Below, piece after piece: positions 10,758-23,784 of a DNA stretch of 64,000 bases (position 1 is the stretch's first letter; each line of letters begins with the position of its first letter). This DNA comes from Scolanthus callimorphus (taxonomy: Eukaryota > Cnidaria > Anthozoa > Actiniaria > Edwardsiidae), in contig CM066924.1 in the NCBI GenBank assembly GCA_033964015.1, positions 1,612,001 to 1,676,000 on the forward strand, given 5' to 3'. The notes under the pieces were generated by a model. That model did no database searches, was not told the origin of the DNA, and was given only the letters and a program-made list of their open reading frames with translations. Made by a program: the position numbers and the translations under genes.

Positions 10758-13700
10758 ATGAGTTTTCCCTCCGAAACAAGCGTCGGAGGGAACCATGAAT
10801 CTTCTGAACCTCCCAGACACGGGTTAGTTCTACAGGAACAAGCTTATAATTCTGCAAGCGACGCTCTCGAAGCTTACATCGCCGAATTCGAGAAACGGAC
10901 ACAATTTTACACGCGTAGGCCCTCCGATCTTCTTGCTCCGAAACCTAAATACTACTTCATGGATGCCTTGGAGAGAAGCTTACGAGGCAACCCGAGCAAG
11001 TCACCGGCTCAAAAAGCTGAAGAGTTAGTTGAATGGGTCAATCAAACATACAATCGCGATCTCACGACAAAAGTTGAACCGTTTGGTTACAAAGCAACCC
11101 CTGAACTGCCTGGTTCAAGTGAGTTTTTATCAATGAATTGTGTGTAATTGATATCAAATTAGTGTGTAATGCAGCATTTTATTTCATTCTTTATCGTAAA
11201 TGCCGTTGGCAATTCGGCTTTCAGGTTTATAGGGGACTCAAATAGCAAGTTTTGGGTAATTTAACGAGGCTTGTGATGGTCGAAAGTTTGAACTTTTTCA
11301 TGGGACCGGCAGTTGGCTGTTTTGTTAATGTTGGTAGCATTTGAAAGTTTAATAATTATCTGGTGCAAATATGATAGTCAGTTGAATTGTTTCTCTCTTT
11401 TTGCTAAAATTAAATGGCTTTTAGCTGGATAAGGTCATTTTCTGGTTTAACGGTTATCCTATATCACGCTAAATTGCTTTGTCTTGGACGCGCGACAAAT
11501 GTAAACAAAACTTTTTTGAAAACTCCAAAGTCAGCTGTAAACGAAGCCTACAATCGCTTAGAAAGATCAGGACACACAATACAGTCTCTAGCTAATCTCT
11601 AGCAATTTCAAACTTATGACAGTTCAGCGGGTTTCGAAGGAGTTTTTTACGATATCATACTGCTTTGTTGTGAAAAATCGTTTATTTTTAGAATTAGTTT
11701 ATAAATTATTGAACAAAAACTACCGCTTTTCTTTTGTAATTGGTTATATGCATTACCTTTCTGAAACTAAAAACTGTTAATTCACTACAATAACTGTTTT
11801 GTCTGTCCCAGCTGATGAGTTTTCTAGATCATATTTTTTGAACCAGAAGTTAAATTCTTATGTAGGACCAGCGCTATAGAATTAGCGTCTTTTGGTTGCT
11901 AGGGAGGTCAAATGGCTTCCGTGCATTTTACACATGTTATCGGGTATTGATTACCATTTAAATGCTACAAGTGGATCAATTCACTGTAGGACTGCTTTGA
12001 GATAGATAATTACCTTTTCAGCCTTGAAAGCAATAAATATTCAAAGTATTTCCAACATATATTCACTGACAAATTTGTGTAAGCTTCTAAAAAGAGATTT
12101 AAAATGTTGGGATTAAAAATTTCTTCAAGGCTGAACTTGCAATTTGAAACTCAACTATTTTGGAACAAGTTGTGATGCCTGAATTATAAGTTCTGTCTAT
12201 GGATATTATAACAACGAAAAAGGTTAGCAGGTGTAATATTGTAAACATTGTTATAATTAATATACAAAATATATGAATTATTTTCAAAATAACGATACCT
12301 CCAGTATGCCAGCTACAGAATTCCTAAAAAAATCATAACAAAAAATCAAGTCACTACGTTGAAGAAACACAGCAGATGCATGACAAATTAATAATCTTTC
12401 ATGGAGGAAAAAAGACAAATAATCTTAGACTTTACAGCATCTTGACAGCACCTCAAACAGGTAAAATCTGACTTTGTCATCCTGCAAGCTGTATCTGCTA
12501 ATTTGCATGTTTTACTTTATACTCAGTGTCAGAAAATGATGTTAGTCCAAACAGACGTCATTATTCCAGTGGGGACACAAGACCAAAGATGCATTTATCG
12601 CCATCATCTTCATCACAATATTACTCTAGGGAGGAAGATGACTTATCTTCTTTACCTTCAGCAAGTTCATCTGTTGTCGACCTAGATAGTAATGCTGAAA
12701 CAGTTGAAACTGATGTTCTCTTGAGCAGCTACAAAGGAGAAAGCTCTGGTAAGTTTTGCGCTTTAATTTCAACTTACAGTAACATACACTGTATTTCACA
12801 TGTTGCACCGTTGTTGCACTGGCCAAACTGTCTGTGTATTAAGCCATGTTGCATCAGGCCATGGGAAAAAACTAAGAAGAGTGAAATTCCGATGTTATGT
12901 TGCAAGATTTCTTGCTTGTGATCTATTGCAGTAGATATATTTGATATTCATAGGTTATTATTATTTTTTTTAATAGCCAATGTTCAATACAGTTTTGGTC
13001 AATCCTAGTTGCTCCCATGACACACTGCAAGCTACAACAGACAGATGTGACTTTGCAAGTAAACCTTTTTTGAAACAGGTGTATGCATAAAATATAATGA
13101 ATTTCTAGGTTTGCCAGAGAGAGCCTCAATTTTCAATGTTAGGTGTAAAATCATGATCATATTCTGGTTTTGAACCCTGTCACTGAAATGGAAACTATAA
13201 CTACAGTGAAGGTGCTGGTCATGTGTAACATGTAATAAAGTCAGGATGGAGCTGATATCAGATAACTCTCTTGGCCAAAATCTACTCAAATTTGCGAACT
13301 TTGTGTACAAAAAATAGCCAGCACAAAAATGGATGCTGATTTGACAAGATATGTTACACATCATTTCAAATAGCAATTTCTACACCTTCCGATAAAGTCA
13401 CAAAAAGTGCTTGCTATCACTGGCAGTCGGCTGCTATCTGGGTAATTTGCAGATACTTTGCATTATTGCTGTGACCATCTGTGCACAGGCTTTATAAACT
13501 CTGACTTCCAATAACTCAGGAGGAAGGAGGAGGTGAGCGCAGGGCTTGAAATTAAAATTTTTCTCAAGTCGCTACTGGCTCCTAAGTATTTAAAAGGAGT
13601 CACCAAACCATTATCTTTGGTCGCCAAAAAAAATTAGGCCGGATATTGTTTTTTCTAGTGTTTGTTCCCTGTTGTTTTCTATTAAAGTTGCATGCGAGGT

Positions 13701-16700
13701 AGGTTTTCAATTTTTGCATATTAAATAGTCTATCAAATCAGCTAGGGCCTGTGTTTTGTTATTAGTCAGGGATCCTTTTAGCGTTTTGTTCATGGTTCGA
13801 ATTTTACGACGAAAATCAGCAAAAAGTGCGAAGAAGAGCCCGCGATCCTACCACTGCTATGTTATAATGAGCCCACGATACTCTCTTGGGAAAAGCTGCA
13901 AAATTCGAAATGGCGAACGCAAATGATCTCATAAGCAGAATTCATTGTAATGTTGTCGATTTTTTATTTGGGAAAACAAGTCAGGATTGTCACACTAAAT
14001 AAGCCCCAATGCCTAAGCTCCAATGTTCAGTTGCCAAAACCAGAATCTTGGTTGCATTTGGTGACTCCTGGGGGGGGGGGGGGGGGGGGGGGGTCACAAT
14101 TTCAAGCCCTGGGGGGGGGGGGGGGATGGGGAATGGAACAGCAATTGTGCCTCTTGTACATGTTAAGGACCATAACTTGATGTCACAAGTAAAGCCCTCC
14201 TCGAACGGTTCTCTGGCAGTGTTTGAGTCCTCGCACATTCAGAGGTTTACCTTCTCACTCCACACAAGGAACGCCTGGGAACATGCTCACCCAGAAGGTT
14301 TCTATTCTGTTTGTCTGCTTGGTCTTCTGAAAGGAACTCCAAAACTGTTTGGTTTATCCAGAATCCAGGGGGAGATCAGAATCTTAAGAATCCAGGGGCT
14401 GGAATCCACATTCCAAATAGGTCTTGGATTCATTTACATGGGGTGAGATCTCTAGTGAAAAAAGTAGTTCCACTTTACAAATTTGTTCACTTCCCCCTTC
14501 ATTTATTGTGGAATTATGGACTTCTTTCAAGTAGCTTTTAAGTATTTATTAATTTTCTATGCTAGAATACCTGAGGCACTCATCAGGCTATGCATCAAGA
14601 TCAAAGGCTGGCCCAAGTACAGCTCACAAGCCAAGGGGATCTCCAAGCAGCCGAGACACGCCCTCAGAGTATCCAAGTTGGGTGTCTAGTATCGGCAAGG
14701 AGTACCCTACCTGGGTAGAGGACCTGGACAATACTACTGTGTCGCAGATGTCTGAACAAAGGTATACTTATCGGTAGATGATAATTTTTAAATAATACAA
14801 ATAATAAACTACACATGTCACGTATTGCTACTAACTTCACATTAATATAATACCACTGCTCGCTTGGGTTACCTGTCCTGTTTGGCTATTATTTATACTG
14901 CACAGGAGAACCTGGAAATTCTACCTTCCATATTTTTCATAACAGGAGAGGAGTATTTTGCTTATGCCATGCACAGCAACCGCTGCCGTCCATGTTTACG
15001 TTGCAGACTCAACTCAGGGAAAAGCACTGTTGAGTATCGCAAATTTGTAATCAAATAGCGCGCTATTTCTATTTCTCGTTTGTTTTGTTTCTTTTATTCT
15101 GAAAGCGGGAAGGATAAAATAAAAGGTTTATTCAACTGCCTGTGTAGTGCATTAAATAAACGTGTTTGATTTGAGGATCTGTGGACCTTCATCTGCGACT
15201 GTTAAAACTGATTTAGACTGAAATTCAGACTGCAAGAACCAGAAAAAGACGATGTTTAGCAATAGTAACGATTTCATTTTTATCGTATCAGTTTACCCTG
15301 ATGTTTCGGGGCCTTCCAGTGGGGTTAGATCCCGGTTAGATCAAGGGGAAAGATATCATAGCTTTGGTTGAGAAATATAAGTTGACCCGTTGTTCTGCAC
15401 AACATAGATTTTGCTGGAAAACTCCAACCACTTACAAAACAAAATATCATTCAGTGTACTTTGACTGACCTGTTAGTAGTAATGAAAAAAAACTACAATA
15501 TGTCATGGTGACCAAACAAACATGTTGAGTAGCGTGTGTGTAACCTTAGAAAATGTCTTGACAAGCTTCACCATTCATTATTATGTCCAAGAAACTATTG
15601 GAACACCATATTGTCAACAATTATTATGCTATTTATTACTGGCAGAGTATTCTGACAAGTTCTGTCAACTGCAATCCAATTTAGAGAAAATTGGGCAGTT
15701 GACAAAACTTCCACCTGTTGAAAATATTGGATTTTGAGGTGGCAATATAACATAAAATAATAAATAATAATAATAATAGAATTTTTACAGCGCTTAATTA
15801 TAAAAAAAAGTTAAATTGAAGCAAAGGGGATTTTGATACAGCACTGTGACATGTTCTTCTGAGCACTAAACTATCTGTAGTGAAAACTCTTGAGTAGTCT
15901 CTACTCTCAGAAAGGGAACTCTTTAGGTATAGTTCCCTCTTAGGTATAGTTCTACTTCTGAAAAACAATTGATGATATGCTGTAGTGCTTTTCTAACATG
16001 TTGCACCTCTGAACCACCAGCACTTGTGGTCTTTGGTTGCAGGCTGCAATTGTTTTGTGATCATCCAGCCAAGAATGGCATTATCCCTGTAATAAACCTT
16101 CTGAACCTGCAACAAACAATGCGCAGCAATTACTTCTGAATTACTTACTCTCCATTATATCTTTTATTATGCTTCTAGACATATTTCCTTTTTTAATGCA
16201 GAGTAACTCTGAGAAGTGAAATGAAATTGGCACATTACAGTCAAGCCTGTTGTTCTCTCACATTGATGGCCAACTTGCCTGGTTGTATCAAATTTTAATT
16301 GTCGCAAGCAACTTTCATTCACCACATGTCTCAGCACTAGAGTAGGACGGCGTTAGGCAAATCAGATCAGAAACAAAATGTTTCAAGTTCTGGTACAATA
16401 CCTTGTAGACTGATACAAAAGATTTTTTTGCAATTTGATCCGAGTAAGTTTTCCATCAATGTTACTAGGCAATATTGTGAAATTGTAGGGAAGAGTACAT
16501 CCGGGTTGACTGTAACATCAATAATTTTATCATTTCCACTCACAAGTCACCATTTATAGCCCGGGGGGGGGGGGGGGGGACTCCCAATATTTTAGACGGG
16601 GATGCAAAATGGGTGTGGCAAACAGAAAATTTACCCCTAAAAGAGAGCAAATTTGGCGTAGCGACCGCCGAATTTACCCCTAAAAGATAGCAAATTTTAG

Positions 16701-19700
16701 GGTTTTCAACCAAGTTTCCTTTGTAAATATCGGTTCTGGTGTCAGTACCAATATATTTCTGGGCAAGGATTGGTCTGAGACTCCCCTAAGGGATAGCGCT
16801 GATTTTAAACACCCCTAAGAGATAGCACGTCTGTCAATTTTATACCCTAAGGGATAGGACGAGCACCCTCGTCTGAAAATATGGGGAGTCCCCCTCCCGG
16901 GATTTATAGCCTTTTAAAAGTGAAAAATGCACTAGCACACAGGGGAAAGTTTCATTGTTTGAAAGCCATCCTCATGGTAACCAGGGAGGACTGCTGGCCA
17001 TAGCAAGATATGAACAAATAGATAGCTTTGTAATCTTTCTTGGATATAAATGTGATTGCGTGACTGGGGAAGCAGCCTATCAGGGGCCAATAGTAGTGTA
17101 GTACAGCAAAAACCTCACTTATCACTTTTAATACATCACATGCAACAAAGCGATGAAAAACCAACTTACAGCAAACAAGTTTAATAATGTTTTCTCCGAT
17201 TTTGCCAGCTAATTCAATATGACAGGATGATAATATCATTAGTGAGGCTCAGCATGATAGGAATACTTGTGTGATACTCTTCCTAGATGTTCCACAATAA
17301 TATAATAATAAATATTCATTAGCAAATAAATTTTAGGCAGAATACTCCTCTATTATTTTCATAGTCATAAACAAGTCTATCAGCCCAATAGCATAATTTG
17401 TTGCATTTGAAATATGTGAGTAGTACTCTGACACACATAATAATAATAAATAATTACTTTGTTTTAACTCAAATTTTAGAGTAGCTTGTAACCGCTACAG
17501 CCATTAAAAGTTAGTATCTTCGAGTATCACACATGCAACACATTTAAGAATCCCAACTGGCCGGGAGACAAACCAAGTCGGCTATGTACAAAGAATGGTT
17601 GAGGAGCCAGAGCGGGGTCTCGAACTCGGGTCATCGAGTCACGAGCACAGCGCTCTGACCACTCGGTCACCCTGCCTCCCACACACATGGCAAACACAAT
17701 CTCTTTTAATACTGTCAAGCCCGGTGCACACAGCGACATAACGGCATAAGGATGTTATGTTGCAATAAAAAAAAGCATGGGAAAATAATAGAAATAATCA
17801 ACATTTTCCATGGATCATCATAAGATTACTTCATCTAAGCAATCTCCTGTTATTTTTTGTAGACTTCCACGTTTGGATCCGACTAAATTTTGTTTGCGTG
17901 ATATTCTTCTTATGTCGTTATGTCGCAAGTGTGCACCAGACATCACATGATGTTCCCCCTGAAATTTTTCTTCACTGGGACTTGAGCATAGCTGAGCGTT
18001 CTATGGGTAGAATAAAGGATTTTCTCAAAAAAATTGGAAAGGGAGGGGTAGACGACTGAAGGAGGGCGCAGAGTTGTATAAAACAAATGACAAAAGAAAA
18101 AGCTAACAATCTGCAATGCTCATACATTTCCTATCCTATACCAGTAAATTTGCTCTTGGAAGGAGGGGGGGGGGGGATGGAGGCACTCATATTCCTTGCC
18201 CCTCCCCTAGACCGCCAGTGAACATATAATTTTCTGCATTGCAGGCCAAAGCACCGCCACTCTAACCACTCACCTTCAAGCTCCAATGCAAGGCACACCT
18301 CTTCTGGCAGCTCGTCAAGGCTAAAGGTCTCTGATCTCAGGCCCAAGAACCTCCCTCCTAAGTCAAGGTCATCTCCTAAACCAAAATGGAACAAGGCTGT
18401 CCAAGATTGGCCAGACAATGCTAGTGTTGATACAGATATGTTGATTTCTCAGCCCGTATATGGAGCAAAGCCTGTTAACATGGGAGGCGACCTGCATAAA
18501 ACTTTATATGACGATAAAAGTGTTACTAGGTTGATAAAAGAATCGACTAAAAAGTTGAAAAAGAGTTCTGGCAGATCTAGATCAAGAAGTAAACAAGAGA
18601 TCCCAGTATCACCAAGGTCGAAGAGCTTGATGACTACACCACATAGGGGTGATAATACAGTGTCGCCTAAGGGGTACCAAAGTGTACCCCCTCGACCACG
18701 CCCTGAGGCATCTATATCACCTGGTACTTATAGAGATTATTCGCCCCTTAGGTCTGAACATTTAAGGGCTGCATCCTCAGGGGGGAGGCTAGAGACAAGA
18801 GCAGAGCAGTATATAAAGGAGGTGCCACAGTTTAGTAGCACTGAACGGCAATACAGAGACTCTAGCCCGGCTTATGTTTCGCCTTCAACTCTTGTTAGAC
18901 AAAGAGCAGCGGCTCAGAACTACACAGATGAAAAGTTTTCACCTAACTATGAGAAACGAGGTAGGGCTAAAACAGAACAGAGTCATGCTAGAGATGTCAC
19001 GCGTGAAAGGAGCCGTCACGTAAGTCACGCGAGTCACGCAAATCAACGGGGAGGGACTCTTGATAGGCATTCCCCCAGTCATGTGAAACATTATGTTCCG
19101 CGCTCAAAAAGAAGCAAAGATCTTCGGATAAAGATTACAGAACCAAGTGATGGAGATTCTACGGATACTGATAGGGAAATGAGGAAATCACCTACTGGAA
19201 TTAAGATGGAGAAAATGTATCGTGAGCAATCTACAATGCACCCTTGGAAATCCATGATGCAGTCTCCGAGCCAGTTTGAAAAGTCCGTATCGGTAAATGA
19301 TCTTATAGGGTATGGGAAGCCTGTGTATGAGTCGACACCAGTCGTAAGAGAGAGCATCAAATCAAAAGGTCCCAAAGTAGACCCTTATGGTACTCCTTAT
19401 CAGAATGGTGTTCCTCGATCTGATGTGCACGTTACAGAAAGATTAAGACACGTTGAACGGCCACGCTCGCGTGGAAACTTGAAGTCCCCTCCCAGGCCGG
19501 AGTTTACTAGCACCAGAAAACAGGATGCAGTTTTTCACAAACCGCCTAGTGGCACTCGAGGTTCAGAAAAACGTGGTCACAGGCGAAGCCGTACTATGCC
19601 TGATTTGAGGAAAATCGCTACGACGTCAAAATCCCAACCCACCTCCGTGGGTCTCGACGTAGCTATGACGATGACATGTTAAGTGTGATGACATCAGATA

Positions 19701-22700
19701 CCGAGCTACTTGTCAACCAACCTTCGATGCCGATTGTCGATGTAAGTCCGTCGTTAACGACAGTTTCCGACAGTAGCGATACAATTGTCGGCTCTGATAC
19801 CGAGACAGAAGACTATACAAGAACTGCTAGAACACAGTCAAAAACGTGTCACGATAGGGAAATCGACCGAAAGTCGTACACAAGTTGAGGACGACAAATT
19901 AGTACCGACTACAGTGTTTGCATCGTCGAGTCCTTACGCGGCGGTCAGAGAAGAGCTGCCTAAAAGATACCATTTATGGAAACTGTAAGTAGGAACAGAA
20001 TAACTACAGGACCGTTTACAGACGAGTGCCGAAACTAAAATCCGACTTGCATTTTCTTCAAGTACACCAAGTAGTTTAGCACCCTGCTAGCAGAGGCCTC
20101 TTGCTTTGTATTTCGCTGGGCCGATGGCCGTGAGGACAGGAGACCCTCGCGACTCTCAGCCCAGCGAAAGATAGAGAAAAAGAGGCTTCTGCTAGCAGGG
20201 TATCCGTTGAGATTGTTGATTTTGAAAAGATCAAATAGAAGGAAATCACAGTTTTACCAGAATGAATTTTCAGCTACGCCATTTCCAAACTTATCTTCGG
20301 CAAGTCTTCAGAGCCACACTTGTCCGTCACAGGAATTGGGAAGTCGCAGTTGGGAGGAATTTTAGGTTGACCTTGCCCAACCTGGAATTCCAGTGCATTT
20401 TCTCATGACCACCCTGGAAATTATGTTTACCCACCCTGGAAATCCGAGGTCCTCACAGGGGGGGTACAGATATTAAATGAAACTGCCATGCCTATTGCCT
20501 TATCATATTTTTGTCTCTTCAGCGATGACGACACCACAGCGCCAGATAGTTTTATCAGGAAAAAACATCAGGCAGGCGACAAGACCACAATTATATCGTC
20601 CTTCCTAGAAGACTGTCTAAACATCGACGAGAACCATAATATAACTAAGCCCAAGGTACGATGCTATCACGTCGCCCCCACCCCCTCCCTTAACAGGCTC
20701 GAAATTGCGCGCGATACAGAGCTGTCAAAATGACGGCCGACATGCAAATTTCCTAGCTTCAAAGCAAGAAGTTAGTTTCCTCGGCAGGCCAATTCTGACA
20801 CAGGCGCGGAGCTGGGAGATTTTTAAGAGGAACTACAATTAAGGATTCCAGTTTTTATTTCATTTTCGCAAACCATGAGTTGAGCTTCAGGATGCATTAA
20901 CAAAGTTATGTGGTTCGAAAGTTTTTGTGTCTCACATTCGGCAAAAAGTAGCCGGCGATTAAACGTGAAGAAGCCGGGCCCTGTGACGCTTTCGATGACT
21001 CTATTACAGCTAAAATGGTTGCATCGCGACTTCCATCGCGACCCGCCTTTTCAAAACATCGATTTGTTTTTGGCTTTGCTGTTGCGCCAGTCAAATCTTA
21101 TGAGCCAATCAGATTCTTGCCCTGTTTCGCCTAGTGCAGTCGCCTGGCTTTCCGTCGCGACGTTGTCTGGTTTTAGTTCAGAGGGAAGCCAGTTGACTGC
21201 ACTATAGGCGAAACGGGGCAAGGGTTTGATTGGCTCAGATAGTTTAAAACATAATTTGATGTTTTTAAAACGTGTGCTGTAACTTGGCATTGTTTAATAG
21301 CCCTCTGGCGCTCCATACCCAACACTGGACTCACACCCAGATATGGCAACTCGTCTTAGCGGCAGAGAAGGCGCCCCGGGACCCGTGGAGGCTTTGAAGA
21401 ACATGCTATTTACTATGCAAGACATGGCACATCACAAGGACGAAACACCGAGACCGACCAAGAGACCTCACCGCGTGTATCGGGTATGGGAATCATAAGA
21501 ACCCACCTTCGCTGGGGCAAATCCTTGTAAAATGTATGATTGCGAATACTGTAAATTCTTACAAGGTTTAGATTAAACCCAGCTACTATGTTCCCTGGCT
21601 CGCCTAAATGATTTCACTGCTGCTGTCTGAATTGCAAGTGTCTGAATTGTTTTGCTATTGATTAAATCTGAGCATTGAGTTTTGAAAGAGTGAAGGCATA
21701 AATGTACTTTATTTTAATATATCCGAGTGTCCCAACAGGCCAGGAGGCTAAACCAGTTCGCTTTGTGCAAAAAATGGTCGAGGTGCAAGAGCGAGGACCC
21801 GAACTCTGACCACTGCGACAACAGTTTCAATCTCTTTCGACTTACGTTACAACTCCAGTCGCCAGCTGCGACCCTTTTTATCCTTGTGCCTTCTGGGGAC
21901 TGGATGAAAATGTATTTTCTTTTTCTAACTAAATTATGATCCATTCCATAGAAACCCCGAATCCCAGAACCTCGCGATGTAGATTTCGACAGCGCTCCAG
22001 GTGGGTAATATTTATTTTAAAGACCCAGTGTTCGATTTGCGTGACAATATTCTGATTTAACAAATCAATGTATTTTGGACTGCGTTCAAAACGTTATGAA
22101 CGCAACCAAAAATGTAGTGATTTCTTAAAAACAATTATGTATTCAGGGGGCCATATCTCGGTCTCATTGCAACCGATTCGCCTCATTGTTAGTGTGGTAG
22201 CATTAATTTATTATGCCCTTTCCAAATCCAAGGACAAATATTGCTAAATCTAAAATGTGTTTTTTATGACGTCATCACTTGAGTACTCTATTCCTCCCCC
22301 ATGTCGCTAAAGTCAGTGCCACCTCTGCCTCGTACCCAGGCGTCTCAAGTGTGTCAAAAAAGGGCAAAAACCCGCGGGCGATCCGCGAAAGGAAAAATCT
22401 CGAGGCGCGCAATGCATCACGGAAAGGCTTGGGCGCTGTCGCAAAAACCCACGGGCGATCCGCGAAAGGAAAAATCTCGAGGCGCGCAATGCATCACGGA
22501 AAGGCTTGGGCGCTGTCGCAAAAACGTTGCATGCATTTGAACGTTGCATGCGCAGAAAGTTGTTTCTTTCAAGAGCTCTGTATCAAATCTCGCGCATGCG
22601 TCAGTGGCTGTCACTAGAAACTCCTCCACGATGTTACGAGCCGAGGAGATCTGGGTACGAGAATGGCTCGCGCCATTTCTTGGCACATGCGCACAAGTGG

Positions 22701-23784
22701 CATTTCTGTGCTTAGGCTGCTTTTGTGAAGTTAAAACCACACACAACAACAACAAAAAACAAGAAAATAAGTAATTGCAGGAGATACAAGTAGCCTCTGC
22801 TGGCAGGAAATTTGTCATGCCTAATTTTTACGACACCCCAGCGTGTCTTGTTGATGTTTACCGTCAGCCAAGATGCGGATAAAACTTGCTGTCGAAAACC
22901 TTTAACCCTTTCTCATTTCCCCCCTTTAGATGACCAAAGTGATGTATCTGCGGAGATGTTTCGAGGACACGAATCTTTACAGAGGTAAGAAGTGATACTT
23001 ACTGAAGGACCCCAAGGTGAAAGAGGATGATCTTGTAAAAGACTAGGGAAAATTCATTTTCGCTTCCTTTCCTTGGGAAGGGCACATCATGCTGGAAAAT
23101 ATATTTCCGACTACCCAAATATATTTCCGACTTCCCAAAAAAGAGATGTATTTAGTAAATTACGTTTAAATTATTTCAAGAGACGATTATTGTTTATAGA
23201 ATGTTATTGAGGGCAAAATTACTTGGCTGCGATTGGACGCTGGGGCGTTTCTTTTTTTCTTTTCCAATTCTGGAAGTTCATGTGTGAGGCGTTTGCTTTT
23301 GTTCAAAGCGGTCAACAATGGTCAAATTCTGATGAATAAACCAATGAAAATGCCTTCAGATTGGTTCAATTTGATTGACAGTGTTTCTTTCGATCTTTTT
23401 TTGGCTTTGCATTCAACACGCGCGCTGAATTTTTTCCTGTTATATCATAAACACAGACGACCGCCGGGCAATTTTGAAAAAAAAAAAACTCGGAACCAAA
23501 TTGTACTTGGCTCCATGTGATTAGCTATACTAATACTATTTCTATAGCCCAAAATTCATTGTATATAATATGATCTAATGCACTTACTACGCCTCAGATC
23601 TGGTATATTCGGGACAAAACTTAAACCCATCTCCAGATATTAATCATAAAAGGAATTCAATTTAATCATGCTAATTTATTCTGACCAATGGCGTTGTATT
23701 TTCAGAGCATACCACCATCTAGAGAAACTGAAGCAACTCGTGGGCAGCGAAGATGATCGCTCTACGGCCAGCTCAGAATTATGA
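10758..23784 (+). CDS. LAS2 (C18orf54)-like protein, nine exons
   Basis: Exons are 10758-11118, 12527-12748, 14576-14761, 18245-19984, 20523-20655, 21301-21483, 21952-22000, 22930-22984 and 23706-23784, with consistent GT/AG borders and phases; AATAAA is at 23821. The N-terminus has YNSASDALEAYIAEFEKR, the end of exon 3 has EYPSWVSSIGKEYPTWVEDL, and the large fourth exon is Ser/Arg/Pro-rich and looks disordered. Later exons give TIISSFLEDCLNIDENH, GAPGPVEALKNMLFTMQDM and AYHHLEKLKQLVG. From memory these resemble the ends of vertebrate lung adenoma susceptibility protein 2, whose biochemical role is unclear. That assignment is tentative. In exon 4 the frame changes near 19640 and returns near 19850: the intervening stretch (SRRSYDDDMLSVMTSDTELL and on) reads in a different frame. 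A lost C in a CCC run plus a compensating change would explain it. Introns carry SINE and MITE copies. Confidence 0.6.
13540..14111. mobile_element. MITE with CAGGGCTTGAAATT ends and a long G run
   Basis: CAGGGCTTGAAATT at the left is mirrored by AATTTCAAGCCCTG at the right, the same ends as 1344-1538. A run of over 20 G sits just inside the right end and a second G run just outside it. The short polyglycine and polyproline ORFs here are artefacts of those runs. Confidence 0.6.
16561..16901. mobile_element. Mutator-like MITE with 9-bp target duplication
   Basis: Inverted ends (CCCGGG plus G run, then GACTCCCAATATTTTAGACG) pair with CGTCTGAAAATATGGGGAGT and CCCGGG. ATTTATAGC occurs directly at 16552-16560 and 16902-16910, a 9-bp target duplication typical of Mutator-type insertion. 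The interior repeats ACCCCTAAAAGATAGC-like units in both halves. A relative lies at 56591-56950. It lies in intron 3 of the LAS2-like gene. Confidence 0.75.
17551..17708 (-). mobile_element. tRNA-derived SINE, minus orientation
   Basis: The complement carries a tRNA head: box A-like TGACCGAGTGG and box B-like GAGTTCGAGACC, with the spacing and flanks of a Leu/Ser-type tRNA. A second, diverged copy in the same orientation lies at 21729-21840, which argues for a dispersed SINE rather than a single tRNA gene. Confidence 0.6.
17718..17941 (-). mobile_element. Harbinger-like MITE, copy 1 (diverged, inverted)
   Basis: It starts AGCCCGGTGCACACAGCGAC and ends GTCGCAAGTGTGCACCAG. Over its length it is the reverse complement of the elements at 41867-42093 and 63381-63604, with more differences, so it is the oldest of the three. 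Target duplication is no longer clear. Confidence 0.7.
20082..20201. mobile_element. Fold-back MITE, CCCTGCTAGCAGAGGC ends
   Basis: CCCTGCTAGCAGAGGCCTC pairs with GAGGCTTCTGCTAGCAGGG. Further inside, CGCTGGGC pairs with GCCCAGCG. It lies in an intron of the LAS2-like gene. Confidence 0.65.
21088..21250. mobile_element. Fold-back MITE, GCCAATCA ends, copy 1
   Basis: GAGCCAATCAGATTCTTGCC and the CCTAGTGCAGTC block are mirrored by GACTGCACTATAGGCG and GATTGGCTC. A homologous fold-back lies at 59490-59650. It lies between exons 5 and 6 of the LAS2-like gene. Confidence 0.65.
21729..21840 (-). mobile_element. tRNA-derived SINE, diverged partial copy
   Basis: It matches the SINE at 17551-17708 over most of its length (CCCAACAGGCCAGGAGGCTA onward), but the tRNA-like part is shortened. 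Same orientation, also within a LAS2-like intron. Confidence 0.5.
22365..22518 (+). repeat. Two tandem copies of a 77-bp GC-rich unit
   Basis: The unit starting CAAAAACCC(G/A)CGGGCGATC repeats at 22365 and 22442 with one base change seen near its start, then stops at CAAAAACG. It contains CCGCGAAAGG and GGCGCGCAATGCATCACG. It is a recent tandem duplication in an intron of the LAS2-like gene and gives rise to spurious ORFs on both strands. Confidence 0.8.

Noticed and set aside
14009..14446. 145-residue ORF with polyglycine, and a polyproline ORF on the other strand
   Set aside because: It is generated by G runs inside a MITE, so the frame depends on run length.
19676..19988. Two overlapping ORFs at 19676 and 19785 as separate genes
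   Set aside because: They continue the large LAS2-like exon in shifted frames and end at its splice donor. A sequence error or frame change is simpler.
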